64,000 bases of DNA from contig NZ_AXAY01000014.1 of the NCBI RefSeq assembly GCF_000473045.1, positions 124,192-188,191 on the forward strand. The letters are read 5' to 3'. Below the pieces are notes generated by a model. That model did no database searches. It was not told the origin of the DNA and saw only the letters and a list, made by a program, of their open reading frames with translations. This DNA is from Bradyrhizobium sp. WSM3983. GTDB taxonomy: Bacteria; Pseudomonadota; Alphaproteobacteria; Rhizobiales; Xanthobacteraceae. The translations under genes and the position numbers were made by a program. Of the stretch, positions 41,914 to 50,261 are shown one piece after another; the stretch's first letter is position 1, and every line of letters starts with the position of its first letter.

Positions 41914-42333
41914 TTATTTCGGCTCGAGCTTCAGGGACGCCGAATTGATGCAGTAGCGCAGGCCGGTCGGCCCCGGTCCGTCGGGGAAGACATGGCCGAG
42001 ATGGCCGCTGCATTTGGAGCAGAGCACCTCGGTGCGGATCATGCCGTGGCTCGCATCATGCTCCTCGTCGATATGGCTCTCGACGGCGGGCTGCGTGAAG
42101 CTCGGCCAGCCGCAGCCGGAATCGAACTTGGCGTCGGACTCGAACAGTACGTTGCCGCAGCCGGCGCAGACATAGGTGCCGGCGCGGTGGTCGTGCTCAT
42201 ACTCGCCGGAAAAGGGACGCTCGGTCGCCTTCTCGCGCAGCACGGCGTACTGCATCGGCGACAATTCGCGCCGCCACTGCTCTTCGCTCTTGATGACCTT
42301 GTCGTCTGTGGTTTTCGTCTTGGTGTCGGGCAT
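41914..42333 (-). CDS. msrB: Peptide-methionine (R)-S-oxide reductase
   Basis: A 139-aa repair enzyme that reduces the R epimer of methionine sulfoxide in proteins. The zinc site is C56/C59 (CAGC) and C105/C108 (CSKC); the catalytic cysteine is C128 in LRYCINSAS, with GHVFPDGP before it. No signal peptide is seen, so it is predicted cytoplasmic. GGGAG precedes the ATG at 42333. It follows msrA by 46 bases on one transcript. Confidence 0.94.
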   Translation of the reverse strand: MPDTKTKTTDDKVIKSEEQWRRELSPMQYAVLREKATERPFSGEYEHDHRAGTYVCAGCGNVLFESDAKFDSGCGWPSFTQPAVESHIDEEHDASHGMIRTEVLCSKCSGHLGHVFPDGPGPTGLRYCINSASLKLEPK

Positions 42334-42379
42334 GGGTCTCCCGTTTTGTTTGGTGATCTTGTTTTCAATGATCTCGCGA

Positions 42380-43081
42380 TCAGTTGGTGGCCTTGCTGGC
42401 ACTCACCAGCGTCGGCTTCTCGATGTAGTTATCCGCGAACAGTTTTTTCAGGTTCTCGACCTTCGGGATGTCGTTATAGGCGATGTAGGGCTGGCTCGGG
42501 TGCAGCGTCAGATAGTCCTGGTGATACGCCTCGGCCGGGTAGAACGCCTCGAGCGCGCCGACCTTGGTCACGATCGGCTTGCTGAACACCTTGGCGCCGT
42601 CGAGCTGGGCGATATAGGCCTCCGCGACCTTCTTCTGCTCGTCGGAGGTGGTGAAGATCGCCGAGCGATATTGCGTGCCGGAGTCCGGGCCCTGGCGGTT
42701 GAGCTGGGTCGGGTCGTGCGCCACCGAGAAGTAGATCTGGAGGATCTTGCCGTAGGAGATCTTCTTCGGGTCGAACTTGATCTCGACCGACTCGGCATGG
42801 CCGGTCCGGCCGCTCGAGACGGTCTGGTAATCGGCGGTCGCCTTGGTGCCGCCGGCATAGCCGGAGACGGCGTTGACGACGCCGGCCGTGTGCTGGAACA
42901 CGCCCTGCACGCCCCAGAAGCAGCCGCCGGCGATCACCGCGGTCTGGATGCCGTTTGCGGGTGCTGCGTCCATCGCGGGGGCGGGGATCACGACGGCGTC
43001 TTCCGCGGCCCGGGTCGGTGCGGCAAAGGCCAGCGTCAAGGCAGTGGTGGCGGCGAGCAGGGACAGGACGGAACGGCGCAT
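42380..43081 (-). CDS. msrA: Peptide-methionine (S)-S-oxide reductase, exported form
   Basis: A 233-aa enzyme that reduces the S epimer of methionine sulfoxide. A signal peptide (VLSLLAATTALTLAFAAPTRA) sends it to the periplasm. The catalytic cysteine C54 lies in AGGCFWGVQ, followed by GVVNAVSGYAGG, TGHAESVEI and the EAYHQDYL motif. It is the first gene of an msrA-msrB pair. That MsrA is exported but MsrB appears not to be is unusual for one operon. Length is long for MsrA mainly because of the leader and a linker. Confidence 0.93.
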   Translation of the reverse strand: MRRSVLSLLAATTALTLAFAAPTRAAEDAVVIPAPAMDAAPANGIQTAVIAGGCFWGVQGVFQHTAGVVNAVSGYAGGTKATADYQTVSSGRTGHAESVEIKFDPKKISYGKILQIYFSVAHDPTQLNRQGPDSGTQYRSAIFTTSDEQKKVAEAYIAQLDGAKVFSKPIVTKVGALEAFYPAEAYHQDYLTLHPSQPYIAYNDIPKVENLKKLFADNYIEKPTLVSASKATN

Positions 43082-43301
43082 GGCGGATCCTCTTTCGGAA
43101 GGCCTGACAGTTTAGGGCGGTTGAGGGCGGGCGAACAGCCTGCCCGGCGTTTTCAGACATCGGAGATACGGGAGGGCGGGGCGATTGTTACGGGGGGAGA
43201 GACACGAGTCCGTGAAAAAAAGCCGCACCCGTGGCCCGGCTTGGTGGCGTAGGGACCGCTGGGCTAATCGCTTCGGCTAACTAGCCCACCCTGCGGCAGT
43301 G

Positions 43302-44417
43302 TCACACCACAATGCTCAACCGCTTCGCCGCGCGGGTGATGCCCGTGTACAGCCACCGCGCCCGGCTCTCCTGAAACGCAAAGCTCTCGTCGAACAGCAC
43401 GACGTCGTCCCATTGCGAGCCCTGCGACTTGTGCACCGTGAGCACGTAGCCGTAGTCGAACTCGTCATAGGGCTTGCGCTGCTCCCAGGCGATCGCCTCG
43501 ACGCCACCCTCGAAGCAATCGGCGCGCACGGAGACTTTTGTGACCTTGTGGCCAAGATCCTCGTCCGGCGACAGCCGCATGCTGAGGATGCGCGACTTCG
43601 AGCGCGAGGTGTTGCGCGACTTGACGCGCCACAGGCCGCCGTTGAACAGGCCCTTCTTGCGGTTGTTGCGCAGGCAGACCAGCTTGTCGCCGGCGACCGG
43701 GAAGACGTCCTCGATGTTCTGGCGCTGGCGCACCCGCATGTTGTACGCGCGTCGCGTGTTGTTGCGGCCGACCAGGACCTGGTCGGCGGCCATGACGCGA
43801 TCGGGATCGAGCTCTTTGCGCGATACCACCTCGCTCTCGCCGTAGCGGCCGATATCGAGCTCGCGCCCTTCACGCACGTCCATCGACATCCGCACGATCG
43901 GATCGTCCTGGGCCTGGCGATGCACTTCGGTGAGCATCGCATCAGGCTCGGTATTGGTGAAGAAGCCCCCACCCTGGATCGGCGGCAGCTGCGCGGGGTC
44001 GCCGAGCACGAGGAGGGGACAATCGAACGACATCAGGTCGCGACCAAGCTCGGCGTCGACCATCGAGCATTCGTCGATGACGATCAGCTTGGCCTTGGAG
44101 GCCGGCGCGTCGTCCCACAATTCAAAACTCGGCTGCTCCTCGCCGGATTCGCGGGCGCGGTAGATCAGCGAGTGGATGGTGGAGGCGTCGTCGCAGCCCT
44201 TGTTGCGCATCACCAGCGCCGCCTTGCCGGTAAAGGCGGCGAACTTCACCTCGCCGTCGACGCCGTCGGCAATGTGCCGGGCCAGCGTGGTCTTGCCGGT
44301 GCCGGCAAAGCCGAACAGGCGGAATATCGGCGGCGTGCCGTTGCGGCCGGGTTTGGCTTTGAGCCAGTCGCCAACGGCTTTGAGCGCGGCATCCTGATGC
44401 GGGGTGAAAGTGGCCAT
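43302..44417 (-). CDS. ATP-dependent RecD-like DNA helicase
   Basis: A 371-aa superfamily 1 helicase. Motif I LFGFAGTGKTTLARHIA (Walker A), motif II VIDECSMVD (DExx), motif III LVLGDPAQLPPIQGG, and the C-terminal UvrD_C_2-type part with YGYVLTVHKSQGSQWDDVVL and LYTGITRAAKRL. It lacks the long N-terminal part of RecD2, so it is a short helicase of the AAA_30 + UvrD_C_2 layout. I chose the ATG at 44417 (MATFTPHQDAALKAV), where homologues of this type begin; an ATG at 44456 would add 13 residues. It stands alone; a repeat lies upstream. Confidence 0.88.
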   Translation of the reverse strand: MATFTPHQDAALKAVGDWLKAKPGRNGTPPIFRLFGFAGTGKTTLARHIADGVDGEVKFAAFTGKAALVMRNKGCDDASTIHSLIYRARESGEEQPSFELWDDAPASKAKLIVIDECSMVDAELGRDLMSFDCPLLVLGDPAQLPPIQGGGFFTNTEPDAMLTEVHRQAQDDPIVRMSMDVREGRELDIGRYGESEVVSRKELDPDRVMAADQVLVGRNNTRRAYNMRVRQRQNIEDVFPVAGDKLVCLRNNRKKGLFNGGLWRVKSRNTSRSKSRILSMRLSPDEDLGHKVTKVSVRADCFEGGVEAIAWEQRKPYDEFDYGYVLTVHKSQGSQWDDVVLFDESFAFQESRARWLYTGITRAAKRLSIVV

Positions 44418-44514
44418 GTCTGTCTTGAGGAAGGGCGAAACGAGGCGATTCGCCATCCCCCAAAACTAACCATTCGCCCCAAGGGTTCAAGCGTGGGGAG
44501 GCCGTTTCCCTGCG

Positions 44515-44650
44515 GCCCATCCTTCGAGACGCCCGCCTTCGGAGGGCCCTCAGGATGAGGTCGGAGTGCGCGGCGGCAATCTTCACAGGCGAAGATGCCG
44601 CTCAGCCTCATCCTGAGGAGACCGCGGAAGCGGTCGTCTCGAAGGAGAGG
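44515..44650. repeat. Palindromic repeat (CATCCTTCGAGAC type)
   Basis: CATCCTTCGAGAC (44518-44530) is mirrored almost fully by GTCTCGAAGGA (44636-44646), and CTCAGGATGAGG (44549-44560) perfectly by CCTCATCCTGAG (44606-44617). It is a well-known type of dispersed Bradyrhizobium palindrome, here between the helicase and napC. Confidence 0.8.
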
Positions 44651-44682
44651 CGCTCGCTCAGACCCCGCGAAGACCAGACCGG

Positions 44683-45336
44683 CTATTGCCAGCCGGGAAC
44701 GCCGCGCATGTCGGGCAGGTGGTGGGCAATGCCCTTGTGGCAGTCGATGCAGGTCTTCTCGCCCGTGAACAGGAAGCGCTGATGCGCCACCGAGGCCCGC
44801 GGCGACTGCTTGGTGATGTCCATGGAATCGGCGCTGTGGCAGTTGCGGCATTCCAGGGAATCATTGGCCTTGAAGCGCGCCCATTCATGCGCGGCGAGCT
44901 CGAGCCGGTGGTCGACGAACTTCTCGCGGGTATTGATGGTGCCAAAAATCTTGCCCCAGACCTCTTTGGAGGCCTGCATCTTGCGCGCGATCTTGTCGGT
45001 CCAGTTGTGCGGCACGTGGCAGTCGGGGCAGGTCGCGCGCACGCCGGAGCGGTTGGTGAAGTGGATGGTCGATTTCAGCTCGGCGAAGACGTTGTCCTTC
45101 ATCTCGTGGCAGCCGGTGCAGAATTTCTCGGTGTTGGTCAATTCCAGCGCGGTGTTGAAGCCACCCCAGAAGATCACGCCGGCGGCAAAGCCCGCGAGCA
45201 CCAGCACGCCGAGCCCGAACACCGAGCTCGGCCGGATCAGCACCTGCCAGAGCTCGAGCGCGAAATCCCAGGCTCGCGCGATGAAGCCGCGCTTGGGCTT
45301 CAGCTTTTCCTGGGGCTCGTCAGCGGTCGTCGTCAT
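44683..45336 (-). CDS. napC: NapC tetraheme cytochrome c (quinol dehydrogenase)
   Basis: A 217-aa membrane-anchored cytochrome of the NapC/NirT family that passes electrons from quinol to NapB-NapA. An N-terminal helix (PSSVFGLGVLVLAGFAAGVIF) anchors four hemes in the periplasm: CTGCH, CPDCH, CRNCH and CIDCH. Its start overlaps the napB stop as ATGA. It is the last gene of napEDABC. Four hemes and this length are standard for the family. Confidence 0.96.
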   Translation of the reverse strand: MTTTADEPQEKLKPKRGFIARAWDFALELWQVLIRPSSVFGLGVLVLAGFAAGVIFWGGFNTALELTNTEKFCTGCHEMKDNVFAELKSTIHFTNRSGVRATCPDCHVPHNWTDKIARKMQASKEVWGKIFGTINTREKFVDHRLELAAHEWARFKANDSLECRNCHSADSMDITKQSPRASVAHQRFLFTGEKTCIDCHKGIAHHLPDMRGVPGWQ

Positions 45337-45803
45337 CGGTGGCCACCGGGGCTAGCGCGCGACAGCAGCGTGTCGATGTCGGTGAAGTCGTTGCTGACGG
45401 GGGGCGTCGCGGTGTTCTGCGGCACGTGGCATTCCGTGCAAAAGAAGCGGCGCGGCGAGATCGAGGCCAGGAATTGGCCGTCGCGGTCCATGAAGTGCGT
45501 GATCGAGACCATCGGCGCCTGCGATTCCGAGGTGCGCGCCCGCGCGTGGCAGGACAGGCATTTGTTGCCGTTGAGGTCGATCTGGTAGCCGTCGATCGTA
45601 TGCGGGATCACCGGCGGCTGTTCCGGATAGTTGCGCGACTCCCGCTCGGACGTGTTGCGGTTCGGCAGCATCGGCGGCGCTGGGCCTTCGTCATCGAGCG
45701 GGGTTGGGCCGCGCAGGCCTGACGTTACTGTCTGGGCGGTCAGCGAGCTCGCGCCGGCGGCGATCGCGCAAGCGAGCAGGGCTATGCCAAATCTTTTCAT
45801 CAT
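45333..45803 (-). CDS. napB: NapB diheme cytochrome c, small subunit of periplasmic nitrate reductase
   Basis: A 156-aa periplasmic subunit that hands electrons to NapA. Signal peptide FGIALLACAIAAGASSLTAQ; two heme sites CLSCH and CTECH with the usual histidines between (IPHTIDGYQIDLNGNKC, ITHFMDRDG). The start ATG at 45803 overlaps the napA stop by four bases, and the napB stop overlaps the napC start likewise, so the three are translationally coupled. Confidence 0.96.
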   Translation of the reverse strand: MMKRFGIALLACAIAAGASSLTAQTVTSGLRGPTPLDDEGPAPPMLPNRNTSERESRNYPEQPPVIPHTIDGYQIDLNGNKCLSCHARARTSESQAPMVSITHFMDRDGQFLASISPRRFFCTECHVPQNTATPPVSNDFTDIDTLLSRASPGGHR

Positions 45804-48313
45804 GACTGGGTCACCCGCTCGATGCGCACGGCGCATTTCTTGTAGTCGGTTTGCAGCGAGATCGGATCGGTGGCGTCGAGCGTCACCTTGTTGATTAATT
45901 TGGACTCGTCGAACCACGGCACGAACACCAGCCCACGCGGCGGCCGGTCGCGGCCACGTGTCTCGACGCGGGCGCGGATGAAGCCGCGGCGCGAGGCCAC
46001 CTTCACCTCGTCGCCGCGCCGGAGCTTTGCTTCCTGCGCGTCGTCCGGATGCATGAAGCAGACGGCTTCCGGGAAAGCCTTGTAGAGTTCGGGCACGCGG
46101 CGCGTCATGGTGCCGGAATGCCAGTGCTCCAGCACGCGGCCGGTCGAGAGCCAGAACGGATATTCGTTGTCGGGCGATTCCGCCGGCGGCTCGTAAGGCA
46201 GCGCGAAGATGCGCGCCTTGCCGTCGGGGTAGCCGTAGAACTGCACGTCGGTGCCTTGCTTGACGTAGGGATCGCTGCCTTCGCGGAAACGCCATTTCGT
46301 TTCCTGCCCGTTCACCACCGGCCAGCGCAGGCCGCGCTCTTTGTGATAGCTCTCGAACGGCGCGAGGTCGTGGCCGTGGCCGCGGCCGAACGAGGCATAC
46401 TCTTCAAAGAGTCCCTTCTGCACGTAGAAACCGAAAGCCTTGGACTCCTCGTTGGCATAGCCTTCCTCGATCTCCGAGGTGGGATATTTGTCGACCTGGC
46501 CGTTCTTGTAGAGCACGTCGAACAGCGTCTTGCCGCGAACGTCAGGCTTCCTGGCGATCAGCTCTTCCGGCCAGACTTCCTCGACCTTGAAGCGTTTTGA
46601 GAATTCCATCAGCTGCCAGAGGTCGGACTTGGCCTCGCCGGGCGCGTGGACGAGCTGGTGCCAGAACTGCGTGCGCCGCTCGGCATTGCCGTAAGCGCCC
46701 TCCTTCTCCACCCACATCGCGGTCGGCAGGATCAGATCGGCGGCGAGTGCCGTGACCGACGGATAGGCGTCCGAGACCACGATGAAATTGTCGGGGTTGC
46801 GGAAGCCCGGATAGGTCTCCTCGTTGGCGTTGGGACCGGCCTGCAAATTATTGTTGACCTGGACCCAATAGGCGTTGATCAGGCCGTCCTTCAGCATCCG
46901 GCTTTGCAGCACCGCGTGTGCGCCGTTCTTGTCGGGAATGGTGCCTTCGGGCAGCAGCCAGAGGTGCTCCGCCTTGTCGCGATGCTCCTTGTTGGTCACG
47001 ACCATGTCGGCGGGCAGGCGGTGCGAGAAGGTGCCGACCTCGCGCGCGGTGCCGCAGGCCGAGGGCTGGCCGGTGAGCGAGAACGGGCTGTTGCCGGGCG
47101 AGGAGATCTTTCCGGTCAGGAGATGAATGTTGTAGACGAGGTTGTTGCACCAGACGCCGCGGGTGTGCTGGTTGAAGCCCATGGTCCAGAAGGAGACCAC
47201 TTTTGTCTTCGGATCCGCATAGAGCTCGGCCAGCGCCTCCAGCCGGTTCAGCGGCACACCGGACATCTGCGCCGCCTTCTCCAGCGTGTAGTCCGAGACA
47301 AACTTGACGTATTCATCATAGCTCATGTCGGTGGAGTCGTTGGCCTTGGCCGCGCCCGTCGCCTTCTTCTGCAGCGGGTGCTCCGGCCGCAAGCCGTAGC
47401 CGATGTCGGTCTGGCCGCGCCGGAAAATCGTATGCGCGGCGACGAAATCCTTGTTGACCCGGCCGGTCTTGATGATGTGGTTGGCGATGGCGTTGAGGAT
47501 GTAGAGATCGGTCTGCGGCTTGAACACCATGCCGATATCGGCGAGGTCGAACGAGCGGTGCTCGAAGGTGGAAAGCACGGCGACGCGGACATGCGGCGCT
47601 GAGAGCCGGCGGTCGGCGAGACGCGTCCACAGGATCGGATGCATCTCCGCCATGTTCGAGCCCCACAGCACGAAGGCGTCGGTGGCCTCGATGTCGTCAT
47701 AGCAGCCGGGCGGCTCGTCGATGCCGAAGGTGCGCATCATGCCGGCGACCGCGGACGCCATGCAGTGCCGTGCATTGGGATCGATGTTGTTGGTGCGGAA
47801 GCCGGCCTTGAACAGTTTTGACGCGGCATAGCCTTCCCAGATCGTCCACTGGCCCGAGCCGAACATGGCGACGCCGTTCGGCCCGCGCTTCTTGAACGCC
47901 TCCTTCCACTTCAACTCCATGATGTCGAAGGCTTCGGTCCAGCTGATGGGCGTGAAGTCGCCGTTCTTGTCGTATTTGCCATTGGTCTGGCGCAGCATCG
48001 GCTGCGTCAGGCGGTCATGGCCGTACATGATCTTGGAGAGGAAGTAGCCCTTGACGCAGTTGAGGCCGCGGTTGACCTCGGCCTTGATGTCGCCGTGGGT
48101 GGCGACGACGCGGTTGTCCTTGGTCGCGACCATCACCGAACAGCCGGTGCCGCAGAAGCGACAGGCGGCCTTGTCCCATTTCAATTCGGATGTGTCGCGC
48201 TCAGTGACGAGATTGGCGGCGAGCGCCGGCGCCGGCATGCCCGCGGCGGCGGCCGCGATCGCGGCGGCCTCGAGCTTCAGCATCTGGCGGCGGTCGAGCT
48301 TTGGCGATGTCAT
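45800..48313 (-). CDS. napA: NapA, catalytic subunit of periplasmic nitrate reductase
   Basis: An 837-aa molybdoenzyme that reduces nitrate to nitrite in the periplasm. A Tat leader (KLDRRQMLKLEAAAIAAAAA) is followed by the [4Fe-4S] site C51-x2-C54-x3-C58 and C86, the molybdenum-ligand cysteine C184 in NARHCMASAV, and two bis-MGD binding regions. The C-terminal molydopterin dinucleotide-binding domain holds GRVLEHWHSGTMTRR. Length is as expected. GGGAG precedes the ATG; napD lies 17 bases upstream and napB overlaps downstream. Confidence 0.98.
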   Translation of the reverse strand: MTSPKLDRRQMLKLEAAAIAAAAAGMPAPALAANLVTERDTSELKWDKAACRFCGTGCSVMVATKDNRVVATHGDIKAEVNRGLNCVKGYFLSKIMYGHDRLTQPMLRQTNGKYDKNGDFTPISWTEAFDIMELKWKEAFKKRGPNGVAMFGSGQWTIWEGYAASKLFKAGFRTNNIDPNARHCMASAVAGMMRTFGIDEPPGCYDDIEATDAFVLWGSNMAEMHPILWTRLADRRLSAPHVRVAVLSTFEHRSFDLADIGMVFKPQTDLYILNAIANHIIKTGRVNKDFVAAHTIFRRGQTDIGYGLRPEHPLQKKATGAAKANDSTDMSYDEYVKFVSDYTLEKAAQMSGVPLNRLEALAELYADPKTKVVSFWTMGFNQHTRGVWCNNLVYNIHLLTGKISSPGNSPFSLTGQPSACGTAREVGTFSHRLPADMVVTNKEHRDKAEHLWLLPEGTIPDKNGAHAVLQSRMLKDGLINAYWVQVNNNLQAGPNANEETYPGFRNPDNFIVVSDAYPSVTALAADLILPTAMWVEKEGAYGNAERRTQFWHQLVHAPGEAKSDLWQLMEFSKRFKVEEVWPEELIARKPDVRGKTLFDVLYKNGQVDKYPTSEIEEGYANEESKAFGFYVQKGLFEEYASFGRGHGHDLAPFESYHKERGLRWPVVNGQETKWRFREGSDPYVKQGTDVQFYGYPDGKARIFALPYEPPAESPDNEYPFWLSTGRVLEHWHSGTMTRRVPELYKAFPEAVCFMHPDDAQEAKLRRGDEVKVASRRGFIRARVETRGRDRPPRGLVFVPWFDESKLINKVTLDATDPISLQTDYKKCAVRIERVTQS

Positions 48314-48330
48314 GATGGCTCTCCCGGCCT

Positions 48331-48642
48331 TCAGGTTTCGATGGCGTGAAAGACGAGCGCCGCGGAATAGACGTTCGGCAGCGATTGGATGGTGTTGAGC
48401 AGGGTGCCGAGGCTGCCGGCGTCAGGCGCTTCGGTGACCACGACGAGCTTTCCGCGCGCGTCGCGGCCATGGATCTCGCAGCCGGGCATCGCAGCGATTT
48501 CGGCTTCCAGTTCGTCCAGCCGCTCGGGGCGGGCCTGCACCAAAATGCTGGCGATCTCGCAGCCGGGAGGCGCAACGATGCGGTCGGTGCTGAGCACCCG
48601 TCCGGTGATCAATGCGCGGCGGTTGAGTGTGGCGTGAGCCAT
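48331..48642 (-). CDS. napD: NapD, chaperone for NapA export
   Basis: A 103-aa cytoplasmic protein of the NapD fold (ferredoxin-like), which binds the NapA Tat leader and holds back export until the cofactor is in. Seen are CEIASILVQARPERLDELEA, PGCEIHGRDARGKLVVVTEA and LNTIQSLPNVYSAALVFH, the three conserved strand-helix parts. AGG lies before the ATG at 48642. It sits between napE and napA, as in other rhizobial nap operons. Confidence 0.93.
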   Translation of the reverse strand: MAHATLNRRALITGRVLSTDRIVAPPGCEIASILVQARPERLDELEAEIAAMPGCEIHGRDARGKLVVVTEAPDAGSLGTLLNTIQSLPNVYSAALVFHAIET

Positions 48643-48667
48643 GATGCCTGTCTTTCGCTTGCGGGGA

Positions 48668-48853
48668 TCAATGCGGGGAAGGGGGTGGGCCGGGAGGACC
48701 GGCGAACATCTGGTAGATCCAGACGCCGAGGCCATAAGAGCCGACCGTTCCGACCGCGAGGACTGGCATCACGACCGCGGTCAGGAACAGGAACGCGAAA
48801 ATCTCCATGCGCTTACGGCGCACGCGCGAAGTCGTATCGTCAGGGGCCGACAT
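48668..48853 (-). CDS. napE: NapE, small membrane protein of the nap operon
   Basis: A 61-aa protein with a short basic start (SRVRRKRMEIFAF) and a single long hydrophobic segment (LFLTAVVMPVLAVGTVGSYG) followed by GVWIYQMFAGPPG. This matches NapE, a one-helix membrane protein of unknown role that leads many alphaproteobacterial nap operons. It is the first gene here; a perfect FixK/FNR box lies 88 bases upstream. Confidence 0.9.
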   Translation of the reverse strand: MSAPDDTTSRVRRKRMEIFAFLFLTAVVMPVLAVGTVGSYGLGVWIYQMFAGPPGPPPSPH

Positions 48854-48941
48854 ATTCGGTCTCTCTGAAAGGTATGGGAATCGGGGCGGCATCCGGGCCG
48901 TTACCTTGCTGCACCTTAAATGCAGCAGACCGGCTGTCGCG

Positions 48942-48955
48942 TTGATCTGGATCAA
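48942..48955. promoter_or_regulatory. FixK/FNR box upstream of napEDABC
   Basis: TTGATCTGGATCAA is a perfect, symmetric match to TTG(A/C)-N6-(T/G)CAA. It is 88 bases before napE and 109 before the divergent regulator gene. It fits FixK2-type activation of nap under low oxygen, as known for Bradyrhizobium. Confidence 0.82.
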
Positions 48956-49063
48956 TCGCTCAAGTTGCGATGGTGGTCCTCGCCACGACCGCAACCGCAA
49001 GTTTAGATTGTGCACGCGCGAAGGCGATGCGAAAGTTAGGCTCTCGAGCGGAGAATCAATATC

Positions 49064-50185
49064 GTGAGCGGGCTGACGGCCATCGATCTTGGGTTTCGCG
49101 GCGCGGCGAGCGGCGTGTTCCTGTTGATCGCTCTCGTGACGTTGCAGCGCCGGGCCGCCAATCAGAACGCTTATCTCGGCATCGCCATGTGCGCCGCGGG
49201 CGCCTTCTATGCGATCGTGACCGCGCCGTACTTTCCCAAGGCGTCATGGTGGTGGACGTTGCCGATCCTGTCGGCGATGCCTGCAATGTTCTGGTTGTGG
49301 GCGCGCGCCGCATTCGACGACGATTTCGTGCTCAAACGCTGGCACGGCGCCCTGTGGTTAGCCATCGTGGCGTTCGGCTTTGCGGTGTCCCTCGTCTGGC
49401 CGCACTGGCCCGCTTTGGCCAAGGACGGCGGCAAGGTCCTGGCGGCCGTGGCCCTGGTGCTGGCACTCGCCGCCGCGGTCCAGACGGTCAAGACCTGGGG
49501 TGTGGATCTGGTGATGCGGCGGCGCCGGCTGCGGCTGGCGGTGCTCGCCATCAATGTCGTGACCATCGCCCTCGTCGCTGTTGCGGGTTTCGCCGATATT
49601 CCCGTCGCGGCGCCCGGTGCCTCCGGCAGTCTGCCGACCGCGCTCAGCCTGTTCGCGGTGGCAACGCTTGCGGGCCTCGGCCTGCTCAGTCCGCCGGAGG
49701 TGGGCGTCAGCGACGCCACGGCCGCGATCGCATCCGGCGATGCGGGAAGGCCGGCCCTCGTCGCCGATCGCGCCGCCGCGGAGCGGGTCGTCGTCGATCC
49801 CGTCCTGCTGCGGCGTCTCGACCATCTGATGACCGTGGAGCGAACCTACCGGCAGGAAGGTCTCACGATCGGCGCGCTCGCGGCGCGGCTCGACGTTCCC
49901 GAGCACCGGCTTCGTCAGGCCATCAACGAAGGGCTGGGCTATCGGAACTTCAACGCGTTCCTCAATCGCTATCGCATCGAGGATGCCAAGCTGGCGCTGT
50001 CCGATGTGACGCAGCGGGAGGTCCCGGTGCTGACCATCGCCATGGATGCCGGTTTCCAGTCGATCGGCCCCTTCAATCGCGCCTTCAAGGCCGAGACCGG
50101 CGCAACCCCGACCGAATTCCGGCGCGAGGCGCTGAGCCGGCCGGACATGGCTGAGATCGGCCAGCCGCGCCGAGAAATCGGCTAG
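49064..50185 (+). CDS. AraC-type regulator with an N-terminal membrane domain
   Basis: A 373-aa protein whose first 220 residues hold about seven hydrophobic helices (FRGAASGVFLLIALVTLQ, WWTLPILSAMPAMFWLWA, HGALWLAIVAFGFAVSLVW and so on). The last 110 residues are an AraC helix-turn-helix domain (LTIGALAARLDVPEHRLRQA, VPVLTIAMDAGFQSIGPFNR). It is thus a membrane-bound transcription factor that may sense an envelope or periplasmic signal. The start is GTG, with GGAG eleven bases before. It is divergent from napE and shares the gap holding the FixK/FNR box. Whether it has any tie to nitrate is unknown. Confidence 0.85.
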   Translation: MSGLTAIDLGFRGAASGVFLLIALVTLQRRAANQNAYLGIAMCAAGAFYAIVTAPYFPKASWWWTLPILSAMPAMFWLWARAAFDDDFVLKRWHGALWLAIVAFGFAVSLVWPHWPALAKDGGKVLAAVALVLALAAAVQTVKTWGVDLVMRRRRLRLAVLAINVVTIALVAVAGFADIPVAAPGASGSLPTALSLFAVATLAGLGLLSPPEVGVSDATAAIASGDAGRPALVADRAAAERVVVDPVLLRRLDHLMTVERTYRQEGLTIGALAARLDVPEHRLRQAINEGLGYRNFNAFLNRYRIEDAKLALSDVTQREVPVLTIAMDAGFQSIGPFNRAFKAETGATPTEFRREALSRPDMAEIGQPRREIG

Positions 50186-50261
50186 CCGATTTTTTGATCG
50201 GGCGAGAGGGCCGTGCTCCGATTGGGCAGACTGTCCGGCGAGAAACCCCTCGCCAGCCAGC

